Origin: Hyphomicrobiales bacterium
GTDB lineage: Bacteria; Pseudomonadota; Alphaproteobacteria; Rhizobiales; Beijerinckiaceae
DNA length: 52,846 nucleotides
Reading direction: 5' to 3'
Assembly (NCBI GenBank): GCA_027483795.1
Contig: JAIXTT010000086.1
Span: forward strand, 1 to 52,846
Both the position numbers and the translations under genes were made by a program. The notes under the pieces are model-generated. The model searched no databases, was not told the origin of the DNA, and was given only the letters and a program-made list of their open reading frames with translations. This document shows, piece by piece, positions 41,808 to 50,732 of the stretch. Numbering within the stretch: position 1 is the first letter of the stretch; every line of letters begins with the position of its first letter.

Positions 41808-43207
41808 GCGGCATCTCCCAGCAGGATGTCCGGGCGATCCGGGACGAGCCCCAGCTCGCGGGCCTTGCGGTAGAGGGTCGAGCGTCCGATGCCGAGATCG
41901 GCGGCGGCGCGGCCGACATGGCCCGCGGCACGCTCGAGGGCGCGGCGCACCGCCTCGGCCTCGATCTCCGCGAGCGTTCTGGGCTTGCCGTCCGCATCGA
42001 GGAAATCGGAGCCCGCGGGCGGGATGAAGGCGGGCGCGACCGCCTTCACGGGCGCGGCGCGCGCCGAGCCCGGCGCAGCGAAGCGGCCGGACAGTGCGGG
42101 CATGTGCTCCGGCCCGATCTCGTCGGTCTCGGCGGACATCACCGCACGGGTCATGACCAGATCGAGCTCCCGGAGATTGCCGGGCCATGCATGGGACAGG
42201 AGAAGCGCCCGCGCCTCGGAGGACAGGCGGTGCACGCCGCGCCCGGTCTCCGCCGACGCGCGGAGGATGCAGCGGAGGGCGAGGTCTTCGAGATCTTCGG
42301 CGCGATGGCGCAGGGCGGGCAGCGGGATCGGCTGCACCGCGAGCCGCATGTAGAGATCCTCGCGGAAGCGGCCCGCGCGAACCTCCTCGGCGAGATCGCG
42401 GCGGGTCGTCGCGACGAGGCGCATGCGACGCCGCGCGGCCGAGACGGCCGCCGAAAAGCCGATCGTTCCGCCGTCGAATGCGCGGGCGAGCAGCGCCTGC
42501 TCGTCGGGGCCGAGCGCTTCGATGCGGGACACGATCAGGACGCCGTTCCTCGCGCGCGCCTCCTCGAAGGCGCGGAGGAAAGCGGCCGGGTCGGGATCGC
42601 CCCCGCCGCAGACGACGGGCGGTCTTTCGCCCCGTTCGCTCGCGGCATGGACGGCATGGGCGAAACGGCGCTTGCCCGTGCCCGACTCGCCGATGACGAG
42701 GACGGGCAGGCCCGAGCGCGCGGCGCGCAGACCCAGTTCGCGTGCACGCGCCATCGCCGGGGACGCGACGGGCAGAGCCTCCAAGGCTTCGGCGGGCGCA
42801 TGAAGCGGACGATCGAGCAGCGCGCTCCGGAGAGCCGCCATGCGCAGCGCATTGGCGAGCGAGGCGGCGACGCGCTCGATGCCCGCGGGCTTCACGATGA
42901 AATCCGCGGCTCCCGCGCGCAGGGCGGAGGGAACCGTATCGATCCCGCCCGTGCCGGATTGGACGATGATCGGGGGCAGACCCGGGCGGCCCCGCAGGCG
43001 GGACAGGACGGCCATGCCGTCGAGATCCGGCATCACGAGATCGAGGATGACGGCGTCGATGCTCTCGCCCGACGCGGCCGAGAGATGCGCCAAAGCCTCC
43101 TCGCCGCTCGCAGCGAGAAGGACGCCGTGCCCGCAACGGAGGACGAGGCCTTCGAGGCGACGCCGTTCGTCGGCCTCGTCGTCCACGATCAGTACTGTCT
43201 TGGGCAT
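41804..43207 (-). CDS. NtrC-type response regulator with degenerate AAA+ domain
   Basis: A 467-residue protein. The receiver domain has LIVDDEADERRR and phosphoacceptor Asp56 (ILDLVMPDLDG), with Lys106. The central AAA+ domain keeps Walker A (GESGTGKRRFAHAVH, residues 173-187), but the GAFTGA region is missing. The Walker B position reads NGVLIVSRI (221-229) instead of the usual FLDE, with a spacing of about 42 residues instead of about 65. The WPGNLREL segment and the C-terminal Fis-type helix-turn-helix (RAAADLGIGRSTLYRKAREL) are intact. It therefore probably binds DNA but cannot remodel sigma-54 holoenzyme. It is translationally coupled to the L,D-transpeptidase gene. No sensor kinase is nearby. 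Confidence 0.9.
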   Translation of the reverse strand: MPKTVLIVDDEADERRRLEGLVLRCGHGVLLAASGEEALAHLSAASGESIDAVILDLVMPDLDGMAVLSRLRGRPGLPPIIVQSGTGGIDTVPSALRAGAADFIVKPAGIERVAASLANALRMAALRSALLDRPLHAPAEALEALPVASPAMARARELGLRAARSGLPVLVIGESGTGKRRFAHAVHAASERGERPPVVCGGGDPDPAAFLRAFEEARARNGVLIVSRIEALGPDEQALLARAFDGGTIGFSAAVSAARRRMRLVATTRRDLAEEVRAGRFREDLYMRLAVQPIPLPALRHRAEDLEDLALRCILRASAETGRGVHRLSSEARALLLSHAWPGNLRELDLVMTRAVMSAETDEIGPEHMPALSGRFAAPGSARAAPVKAVAPAFIPPAGSDFLDADGKPRTLAEIEAEAVRRALERAAGHVGRAAADLGIGRSTLYRKARELGLVPDRPDILLGDAA

Positions 43208-43258
43208 GGAACCTGCGTCGGGGCGGAATCGAGTCGCCGCGATCGTCTGCGCGCAGGG

Positions 43259-43273
43259 TAAACGCGGGTTTAA
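43259..43273. promoter_or_regulatory. CtrA-like box upstream of the regulator/transpeptidase unit
   Basis: TAAA-N7-TTAA matches the CtrA consensus TTAA-N7-TTAA at 7 of 8 defined bases. It lies 52-66 bases upstream of the regulator start and in the shared divergent region with the coiled-coil gene. A short motif, so confidence is low. Confidence 0.3.
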
Positions 43274-43427
43274 CGCGCGGACCGAAAAGACGACGGCCGT
43301 TTCCCGAAACGGGACGATGGGCCGGATCCGGGCGGCATCGTCCGATCCGTTAACCCAAACGAAAGGTTTCGGGCACGGGTCGAAGCCGGTTCGTGCTACT
43401 TAGAATTGAGTAACCCGGGTAAACATC

Positions 43428-44819
43428 ATGTTGCGATTGTTCGGTTCGAAACCTCAGGCGGAGCGCGAAGTCGCGCGGGAGCCCGTTCCGACCCCGACGG
43501 ACTTCACCGAGATCGAGGGCGTCTTCGACAAGCTCTCCGAAGGTCTCGCGGAGATTTCCTCGATTCAGGCGCTCGTGATCGGGCTTCGTCAGTCGCTGAC
43601 GCAGGCGCTCGTTCAGCAGAAGGCGCTGAAATCGCAGAATGCGCGGCTTGAATCGACGATCGCCTCGCTCGAAGACGAACTTACGGCGGCGCACGAGACG
43701 GGCTCCGTCAATGCGAAGCGCCTCGCCGCGCTCGAAGCCGAGCTGCCGCCGCTGAAGCAGCAGCTGATGGCCTATGAGGAGACCAACGGGGATCTCCAGA
43801 ACCGGATCGTCATCGCCCAGACGGATCTGCGCAGCGCCATCGAGCGCGCGCAGGACGTGGCCATGCGGCTCGAAACGACCCAGCGCGATCTGTTCTCCGC
43901 GAACGAGGACGTCGCCCGCGGACGTGAATTGCTCGCCGGCGAACAGGAGAAGAGCGCGGGTCTGCAGCGCGTGCTCGCCGAAACGCGGGCCGAACTCGAT
44001 TCCGTGGTGAAGGAAGCCCGATCGCTGACCGAGCTCGCGCAGAAGAACGCGGCGGAGATCTCGGACCGGGACCGGCTCGCGGCGGATCTGCGTGCGGAAC
44101 GCACGCGTCTTCAGGCCGATGTCGAATCCCTTTCGAGCCGTCTCGGCTCGACGTCGCTCGACCTCGAACAGACGAAGAAGAGCCTCGACGAGGCGATCCG
44201 CGAGCACGCCGAGAACCGCCGCATGATCGAGGCCAAGCTCGCCGCGATCAACGGCCGGGCGGCCACGCTCAACGGACTGCTCGAAGACGCGCGCGACCAG
44301 CTCGCCCGACGGACCGCGGAAGTGCGGGACGCGCAGAGCGAAGTGAAGGACGCGCAGATCGCCAAGAACCGCGCCGAAGCCCGCGCCGAAGCCGCGGCCC
44401 GCGCCGTGACCGATGCGGTCGAGATCCAGCGCAAGACCGAGGAGGCGCGCCGCGTCCTCTTCGAACGGACCGAGATGCTCTCGAAGGCGCTGTCCGCCCG
44501 GGAGAAGAACGTTCAGCGGCTCGAAACCCAGGTCAGCGAAACGGAGATGAAGCTCCGGGCCGCGGAACAGCTGGTGGAGAAGAACGCCCGCGTCCATGCC
44601 AAGCGCGAGCAGGAACTGCTCGCCCAGCTCGAGCGCGAGCGCATGGAACGCAGCATGACGGAAGGCGCGTCGGAAGTGTTGCGCCGCGACAAGCTGCGGA
44701 TCCAGCGGGAACTGGTCGAGCTCAAGACCCGGCTCACGGCGGCCACGCTGTCGGGCGAGCTCGAAGACGCGTTGGGCCCGATGAGCCCCGACGAGGCGGC
44801 GCAGAGCGCCCGGGACTGA
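43428..44819 (+). CDS. Long coiled-coil protein, crescentin-like
   Basis: A 463-residue protein that is almost entirely alpha-helical coiled coil. After a short basic, Pro-containing head (MLRLFGSKPQ...EPVPTPTD), FTEIEGVFDKLSEGLAEISS introduces a rod of heptad repeats rich in Ala, Glu, Leu, Arg and Gln. The rod ends near ELVELKTRLTAATLSGELED with a short acidic tail. There are no membrane helices or catalytic motifs. The length (Caulobacter crescentin is 457 residues) and the head segment before the rod suggest an intermediate-filament-like cytoskeletal role. The divergent L,D-transpeptidase unit supports a link with wall shape. The homology is my inference; generic coiled-coil proteins are the alternative. 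Confidence 0.75.
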   Translation: MLRLFGSKPQAEREVAREPVPTPTDFTEIEGVFDKLSEGLAEISSIQALVIGLRQSLTQALVQQKALKSQNARLESTIASLEDELTAAHETGSVNAKRLAALEAELPPLKQQLMAYEETNGDLQNRIVIAQTDLRSAIERAQDVAMRLETTQRDLFSANEDVARGRELLAGEQEKSAGLQRVLAETRAELDSVVKEARSLTELAQKNAAEISDRDRLAADLRAERTRLQADVESLSSRLGSTSLDLEQTKKSLDEAIREHAENRRMIEAKLAAINGRAATLNGLLEDARDQLARRTAEVRDAQSEVKDAQIAKNRAEARAEAAARAVTDAVEIQRKTEEARRVLFERTEMLSKALSAREKNVQRLETQVSETEMKLRAAEQLVEKNARVHAKREQELLAQLERERMERSMTEGASEVLRRDKLRIQRELVELKTRLTAATLSGELEDALGPMSPDEAAQSARD

Positions 44820-44847
44820 CCTTCCGCCCATGGGGCGGCGCGGCGAA

Positions 44848-44873
44848 CCGGACCGGCGCGAAAGCCGGTCCGG
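44848..44873 (+). terminator. Hairpin after the coiled-coil gene
   Basis: Perfect 10-bp stem CCGGACCGGC / GCCGGTCCGG with loop GCGAAA, 28 bases after the stop. No T-run follows, so it may be a 3'-stabilising hairpin rather than a true terminator. Between it and 45051 there is a TTAA-N7-TTTA sequence (44995-45009) but no supported gene. Confidence 0.55.
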
Positions 44874-45051
44874 AGACGCCGACGGCGCGAGGAAGGGCGA
44901 GTTCGAAACAATCCGGTGGAAAAGACGGGCGGCTGAAAAGGGTCGTTCGATGAAGGACGTCGTCGGACGCCTTGTCTCCTATGGCGGATCAAGGTTAACG
45001 CGAGGTTTACGGCCGGCGCGGACGCCCGCCGCGAGAGGTTCCGGAAACGCG

Positions 45052-45077
45052 AAAAACCCCGCCGAGGCGGGGTTTTT
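45052..45077. terminator. Strong bidirectional intrinsic terminator
   Basis: AAAAACCCCGC / GCGGGGTTTTT with a CGAG loop, flanked by A-run and T-run on either side. It terminates rpmJ on the minus strand (28 bases after its stop) and transcripts arriving from the coiled-coil gene on the plus strand. Confidence 0.92.
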
Positions 45078-45104
45078 CGTTTCGAACCGAAGTTCGAGGA
45101 AGGC

Positions 45105-45230
45105 TCAGCCCTGGCGGGCCTTGTAGCGCTTCTGGGTCTTGTTGATGATGTAGACGCGGCCCTTGCGACGGACGGTCTGGTTGTCGCGGTGGCGCTCGCG
45201 CAGCGACTTGAGGGAGTTGCGGATCTTCAT
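45105..45230 (-). CDS. rpmJ: 50S ribosomal protein L36
   Basis: A 41-residue basic protein. It begins [18 protein letters not shown] and ends [12 protein letters not shown], the alphaproteobacterial L36 form that lacks the CxxC zinc ligands of the classical protein. The start ATG at 45230 and stop at 45105 are unambiguous. It lies between tRNA-Val upstream and a strong terminator downstream, all on the minus strand, so the tRNA and rpmJ may share a transcript. Confidence 0.95.
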   Translation of the reverse strand: MKIRNSLKSLRERHRDNQTVRRKGRVYIINKTQKRYKARQG

Positions 45231-45281
45231 CGGTCCATTCTCGCGTCTTTGCCGGACTGCGGAGCGCCCGGCGGAAATCGA

Positions 45282-45356
<75 letters not shown>

Positions 45357-45439
45357 CTCGCCCGAGGATTGCGCCTCGGCCGAACGTGGAGGGCCGTATA
45401 GCCGCTCCCCCGGAGGATGGCAAGCGCCGCGCGGCCGAT

Positions 45440-45802
45440 TCAGGCGGCGATCAGCATCTTCTGAACTTCGGACACGAGATCGCGCAGATGGAAGGGCTTG
45501 GACAGGATCTTGGCGTCCTTCGGAGCCTGCGAATCCGGGTTGAGCGCGACGGCCGCGAAACCCGTGATGAACATCACCTTGATGTCGGGATCGAGCTCGG
45601 TGGCGCGGCGCGCCAGCTCGATGCCGTCCATCTCCGGCATGACGATGTCGGTGAGAAGAAGCTCGAAGGGTTCTTCGCGAAGGCGGTGATAGGCCGTCAT
45701 CCCGTTGTCGCAGGAGGCGACCGCGTAACCGGCGTTCTCCAGCGCTTTCACGAGAAAGCGACGCATGTCGTTGTCGTCTTCGGCGAGGAGGATGCGCTGC
45801 AT
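45440..45802 (-). CDS. cpdR: Cell-cycle response regulator CpdR
   Basis: A 120-residue single-domain receiver. MQRILLAEDDNDMRRFLVKA, phosphoacceptor Asp52 in LLTDIVMPEMDG, MFITGFAAVALNPDSQAPKD and Lys in ILSKPFHLRDLVSEVQKML are nearly invariant in alphaproteobacterial CpdR. Unphosphorylated CpdR targets ClpXP to substrates at the cell pole under control of the CckA-ChpT relay. The ATG at 45802 is chosen over one 12 codons upstream because the family begins M(K/Q)RILLAEDD. A CtrA-like palindrome lies 52-66 bases upstream. Confidence 0.95.
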   Translation of the reverse strand: MQRILLAEDDNDMRRFLVKALENAGYAVASCDNGMTAYHRLREEPFELLLTDIVMPEMDGIELARRATELDPDIKVMFITGFAAVALNPDSQAPKDAKILSKPFHLRDLVSEVQKMLIAA

Positions 45803-45853
45803 GTTTTCGGAACCGGAACTCGATACGGACGCGCCCATAAAGCGCCGTGCAGG

Positions 45854-45868
45854 TAAACAGGACGTTTA
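45854..45868. promoter_or_regulatory. CtrA-like palindrome upstream of cpdR
   Basis: TAAA-N7-TTTA, a perfect 4+4 inverted repeat matching TTAA-N7-TTAA at 6 of 8 positions, 52-66 bases upstream of the cpdR ATG. CpdR belongs to the CtrA circuit in relatives, which makes the site worth noting, but the match is weak. Confidence 0.3.
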
Positions 45869-45887
45869 TGCACGCGGAGCCCGAGGG

Positions 45888-46736
45888 TCAGAAACCGAGT
45901 TCCTTGACGAAGGCGTCGACATGCACGGACCAGAGCTTGCCGCCGCGGGCGAGCAGCCTGTGACCGTCGTCCTCGACGGGCGGCGTCATGACGAAGCGCG
46001 CCTTCGCTCCGCCGGCCACGAAGGCGGCGTGCCAGCGCTTGGGCATCTCGGAGCCCCAATAGAGGTCGTTTTCGGAATAGAGCCAGAGGCTCGGCAGGCG
46101 CGCCTCCTTCCCGAGCGTGCGGAAGAAGGCCTCGATCTGCTCGGGCGCGCAGCTTCGACCGGGACGCCTGTCGGGCGCGCCGGCGTGTCCTCCGGCGAAA
46201 TTGATGAACCCCACGACCCCGGGCGGATTTTTCGCGCCCAAGGCCACGGAGGTGGCGCCCCCGACGGACTGGCCCACGAGCAGGATCCGATCCTTCCGCG
46301 CCCAATCCCGGGTCCGCACCCAGTCGAGAACGTCGGACACGGCGGCGGAAGACTGCCTCAAGGCGGCGGGAATATCGGACACGCCGCTGCATTCGCCCGC
46401 CTTGTCGATGCGGGTATTCGAGCTTTCGCGATCGAGACCGCCGGTCAAACCGTAACCCGGCCGGAAAGGGGCGACGACGACGAAACCCTTGCGCATCCAG
46501 TAACCGGCATGCCCGGGCAGGACGGGGTTCGAGAGTTCGAGCCGTTTCTCGGCGTTCCTTCCGTGCGAGAAGATCACCACGGGAAACGGACCGGGGCCGT
46601 CGGGCTTGTAGATGCGGACCTTCATCGCGGACGTGCGCGGGCCGGGGACGGAGATCGTCTCGGGCTCGGGGAGGTCCGCGAAGGCGGGGGACGATGCGAG
46701 GGCGCCGAGGAGGCAAAGAACGAGATGAAACCGCAT
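45888..46736 (-). CDS. Exported alpha/beta hydrolase (dienelactone hydrolase-like)
   Basis: A 282-residue protein with a signal peptide (MRFHLVLCLLGALASSPAFA). The hydrolase fold shows the oxyanion strand FPVVIFSHGRNAEKR, the nucleophile elbow VGQSVGGATS (G-Q-S-V-G), the acidic residue in LYSENDLYWG, and catalytic His in VEDDGHRLLARGG. This resembles predicted dienelactone-hydrolase or lipase-like periplasmic esterases. Two cysteines (ECSGVSD and RSCAPEQ) may form a disulfide. ATG 46736 is chosen because it begins the signal peptide; a start 12 codons upstream is less suitable. The substrate is unknown. Confidence 0.87.
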   Translation of the reverse strand: MRFHLVLCLLGALASSPAFADLPEPETISVPGPRTSAMKVRIYKPDGPGPFPVVIFSHGRNAEKRLELSNPVLPGHAGYWMRKGFVVVAPFRPGYGLTGGLDRESSNTRIDKAGECSGVSDIPAALRQSSAAVSDVLDWVRTRDWARKDRILLVGQSVGGATSVALGAKNPPGVVGFINFAGGHAGAPDRRPGRSCAPEQIEAFFRTLGKEARLPSLWLYSENDLYWGSEMPKRWHAAFVAGGAKARFVMTPPVEDDGHRLLARGGKLWSVHVDAFVKELGF

Positions 46737-46873
46737 GACGTGAAATCCGATCAAGTCGCGACATCGAAACATGAAGCCTCGTTCACGCCAAGGGGGAAAT
46801 CCGTCGAAGCCCCATGGACCGAAGCGCCGCGGCGCGGCACCATGGACCGAGCCGAAGCCTTCTCCGGACAGCG

Positions 46874-47764
46874 ATGACCGCGACGCGCCAGGACGAACCG
46901 AGGACCGCCTTCGAAACGCTCGCCCCCGCGCGGCGCACGAGCCCGCTCGTGTTCAATTCGCCGCATTCGGGGGCCTTCTATCCGTCGGACTTCCTCGCGG
47001 CTTCGCGGCTCGACGCGGTGGCGCTGCGGCGCTCGGAGGACATGTTCGTCGACGAACTCTTCACGGGCGTGGTGGAGCGCGGAGCCCCGCTTCTGCGGGC
47101 GCATTTCCCGCGCGCCTTTCTGGACGTCAACCGCGAGCCCTACGAGCTCGATCCGCGCATGTTCGAGGGGCGGCTGCCCGATCACTGCAATACGCGCTCG
47201 ATGCGGGTGGCGGGCGGTCTCGGCACCATCGCCCGCGTCGTCGGCGAGGGGCAGGAGATCTATGCCCGCCGCCTGACGGTCGAAGAGGGCCTCGCCCGCA
47301 TCGAGACCTTCTACGGACCCTATCATCGCGCGCTGCGGGGCCTCGTGGAGGACACGCGGCGGCGCTTCGGCTTCGCGCTGCTCGTCGACTGCCATTCGAT
47401 GCCGTCCGGACCTCATCTGCAGGCGGAGGGCGGCAAGGCGGACATCGTGATCGGCGACCGCTACGGCACGAGCTGCGCCTCGGCCTTCACCGATGCCGCG
47501 GAGGAGGCGCTGCGGGGGCTCGGCTATCGCGTCGCCCGGAACAAGCCCTATGCGGGCGGCTTCATCACCGAGCATTACGGCCGCCCGGCGACGGGCTTCC
47601 ACGCCTTGCAGATCGAGATCAACCGTTCGCTCTACATGGACGAGCGTCGGCAGACGAAGCATGACGGCTTCGCCAAGACGGCGGCGGACCTGATGCGGAC
47701 GGCGGAAGCGCTGGAAAACGCCGCGGCGGGCCATGCAGGGCTCCATCGCACGGCGGCGGAATAG
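46874..47764 (+). CDS. N-formylglutamate amidohydrolase family protein (copy 2)
   Basis: A 296-residue protein with the FGase pattern: PLVFNSPHSGAFYPSDFLAA with the zinc-binding region SPHSG, HFPRAFLDVNREPYELDPRM, CNTRSMRVAGGLGTIARVVG, the LLVDCHSMPSG motif (DCHSM), GDRYGTSCASAF, and C-terminal PYAGGFITEHYGRPATGFHA with IEINRSLYMDE. These are closer to canonical HutG-like enzymes than copy 1 at 37270. ATG 46874 begins a short polar leader; an in-frame ATG 20 codons upstream overlaps the repeat-like sequence before the gene and is less likely. It ends 25 bases before the small-RNA terminator on the opposite strand. Confidence 0.93.
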   Translation: MTATRQDEPRTAFETLAPARRTSPLVFNSPHSGAFYPSDFLAASRLDAVALRRSEDMFVDELFTGVVERGAPLLRAHFPRAFLDVNREPYELDPRMFEGRLPDHCNTRSMRVAGGLGTIARVVGEGQEIYARRLTVEEGLARIETFYGPYHRALRGLVEDTRRRFGFALLVDCHSMPSGPHLQAEGGKADIVIGDRYGTSCASAFTDAAEEALRGLGYRVARNKPYAGGFITEHYGRPATGFHALQIEINRSLYMDERRQTKHDGFAKTAADLMRTAEALENAAAGHAGLHRTAAE

Positions 47765-47789
47765 GCCCGGAGCGCACGGCCGGCCGGGC

Positions 47790-47880
47790 AAAAAAAAGGC
47801 CGCCGTTGCCGGCGGCCCAAGTCTAGGGAGGAAACGCCCAAGGAGGGCTGCAAGGCTTCGCATCGGCGTCGCCTTACGTC
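47790..47880 (-). ncRNA. Candidate MmgR/alpha-r8-family small RNA with anti-Shine-Dalgarno motifs
   Basis: A minus-strand RNA of about 90 nt is predicted from a near-consensus promoter (47886-47914) to a classic intrinsic terminator (GGCCGCCG / CGGCGGCC, 47798-47817, followed by eight T at 47790-47797). It contains UUUCCUCCCU at 47825-47834, the single-stranded 10-mer I recall as conserved in the MmgR (alpha-r8) family of Sinorhizobium. It also has CCUCCUU at 47840-47846, partly in the loop of a GCCC/GGGC hairpin. The size is close to MmgR (77 nt). No convincing protein is encoded. Family assignment is from memory of the motif and layout. Confidence 0.75.
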
Positions 47881-47927
47881 AGCGAATATGGATTTGCAGT
47901 GCACAAAAGGCAAGTGCTGCTGACGTA
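47875..47927. repeat. Perfect 9-bp inverted half-sites flanking the small-RNA promoter
   Basis: TACGTCAGC at 47875-47883 and its exact reverse complement GCTGACGTA at 47919-47927. They enclose the -10 and -35 hexamers; one half-site covers the predicted start point and the other lies just upstream of -35. Centre-to-centre spacing is 44 bp, about four helical turns. It looks like an operator for a dimeric or looping regulator. Confidence 0.6.
47886..47914 (-). promoter_or_regulatory. Near-consensus sigma-70 promoter for the small RNA
   Basis: On the minus strand: CTTGCC (47914-47909), 17 bases, CCATAT (47891-47886). Each hexamer differs at one base from the alphaproteobacterial consensus CTTGAC-N17-CTATAT. 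The predicted start is around 47879-47880. The upstream sequence 47928-47985 is strikingly AT-rich for this genome, compatible with an UP-like element. Confidence 0.7.
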
Positions 47928-48130
47928 TTTTTTGCGTTGCAACATAAAATTGTTTAATTTTCAATGATTTCAAGAGCTTAAGGCGTTCGTTCACCGGTTT
48001 TCGGACCTTCCGGCGGATTTTCTCGGCCCGTCCGCCCGACTTCGGCCCCGAAACGGGCGCATGCGCCGGGGCTGTTGCCAAGGCGAAGCCCCTCCCCTAA
48101 ACCGACGCGGGGCACCGAGCGGGGGCGAGC
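47928..48130. other. AT-rich intergenic segment between the small RNA and hisN
   Basis: No gene is supported. The first 60 bases are AT-rich and include AAAATT-GTTT-AATTTT, a 6-bp inverted repeat. With the small RNA and its promoter this makes the gene-free stretch 47765-48130. Confidence 0.5.
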
Positions 48131-48913
48131 ATGGCGGCCGTGGACTTCGTTTCCTTCGTCGACGACCTCGCGACGCGTTCGGGCGCGGCGATCCTGCCCT
48201 TTTTCCGGACGACGATCGCCTCCGTCGACAAGTCGCGCGGCGGACGCTTCGACCCGGTCACGGAGGCCGACCGCGCCGCGGAGGCGGTGATGCGGCGGAT
48301 GATCTCCGGCACCTTCCCGGACCACGGCGTGGTGGGCGAGGAGTTCGGGAGCGAGCGCGAAGACGCGGAATTCGTCTGGGTTCTCGATCCGATCGACGGG
48401 ACGCGGGCCTTCATCTCCGGCCTTCCGACCTGGGGCACGCTGATCGGCCTCACGCGCAACGGTTCGCCCTGCTACGGCATGATGCATCAGCCCTTCACCA
48501 AGGAGCGCTTCTCCGGCGACGGCGCTTCGGCCAAGTGGATCGGCCCGGCGGGCGAACGGCCCCTGCTCGCGCGGCGCTGCGCGGATCTCGCGGAGGCGAC
48601 CATCTCGACGACGAGCCCGCGCCTGTTCGAGGGCGCCGAACTCGAAGGGTTCGAACGCGTGGAACGCGCGGCGAAGATGGCGCGCTTCGGCTACGACTGC
48701 TACGCCTATTGCATGGTCGCGGCGGGGCAGATGGACGCGGTGATCGAGTCGGGGCTGAAGCCCCACGACATCGTCGCGCTGGTGCCGATCATCGAGGGCG
48801 CGGGCGGCGTGGTCACGACGTGGGACGGCGGCTCGCCCGCGCAGGGCGGCGCGATCGTCGCCTCGGGCGACAAGCGCCTGCACGAGAAGATCCTCGCGAC
48901 GCTGAAGGGCTGA
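48131..48913 (+). CDS. hisN: Histidinol-phosphatase of the inositol-monophosphatase family
   Basis: A 260-residue Mg2+-dependent phosphatase predicted to dephosphorylate histidinol phosphate. Metal-site motifs are present: GEEFGSE near residue 70, WVLDPIDGTRAFISGLPTWG near 83, and GLKPHDIVALVPIIEGAGGV with WDGG near the C-terminus. The RAFISG sequence after DGT is characteristic of the HisN branch rather than true inositol phosphatases. ATG 48131 follows GGGGGCGAGC. The rest of the histidine pathway is not in this window. SuhB/CysQ-like activity is the alternative. Confidence 0.9.
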   Translation: MAAVDFVSFVDDLATRSGAAILPFFRTTIASVDKSRGGRFDPVTEADRAAEAVMRRMISGTFPDHGVVGEEFGSEREDAEFVWVLDPIDGTRAFISGLPTWGTLIGLTRNGSPCYGMMHQPFTKERFSGDGASAKWIGPAGERPLLARRCADLAEATISTTSPRLFEGAELEGFERVERAAKMARFGYDCYAYCMVAAGQMDAVIESGLKPHDIVALVPIIEGAGGVVTTWDGGSPAQGGAIVASGDKRLHEKILATLKG

Positions 48914-48951
48914 GGGGCGGCCGAGGGGCCCCTTCCCCGTCCGCCGACGGC

Positions 48952-48990
48952 AGGACGTGGATGCCCGCGGGCGCGGGCATGACGGGGCGG
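48952..48990 (+). repeat. Composite palindromic element, right module only
   Basis: GGACGTGGATGCCCGC-GGGC-GCGGGCATGACGGGGCGGG, the same right module as in 6543-6639 and with the same GGGGCGGG trailer as the partial copies near 6501 and 6672. It lies between the hisN stop and the gltD stop (convergent genes). Confidence 0.75.
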
Positions 48991-49022
48991 GTCTTCGGTC
49001 TACGGTCCGTCGCCCGCCGCCT

Positions 49023-50450
<1,428 letters not shown>

Positions 50451-50534
50451 CTCCGCCCTCTCGTGCCGTCGCGCGGCCGGAGGTTCAACCGTTCCGTCTC
50501 AGCCCGCGGCGGCGCCGAAGCTCCGCCGCCGACG

Positions 50535-50732
50535 TCATTCCGCGGCCTCCAGATCGGCCATGGCCGAGGGAGGCAATTGCCGCCGCGCATCGAGAACCTC
50601 GATCGCGACGATGTGACCCTCGGCATCGAAGTCGAGGATCAGACCGGGCTTCACCTCTTCGGACTCCACCACGCGCGCATCCGAGAACCGGAGGAACAGC
50701 GCGTCGACGGAAGGATCGTAGGATGCCTTCAT
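50535..50732 (-). CDS. DUF2283 small protein, antitoxin-like partner
   Basis: A 65-residue acidic protein. [40 protein letters not shown] and VAIEVLDARR match the DUF2283 pattern (YDxxxDxLxI...S.E...G...D.D..G...G.EILDA). Such genes commonly follow DUF4258 genes in toxin-antitoxin-like pairs. The ATG overlaps the DUF4258 stop by 4 bases (ATGA). Base composition is like the neighbours. Antitoxin function is inferred from the pairing only. Confidence 0.85.
   Translation of the reverse strand: MKASYDPSVDALFLRFSDARVVESEEVKPGLILDFDAEGHIVAIEVLDARRQLPPSAMADLEAAE

Noticed and set aside
44830..45126. Possible 98-residue gene between the coiled-coil gene and rpmJ
   Set aside because: It reads straight through the strong terminator at 45052-45077 and has no ribosome site or family resemblance.
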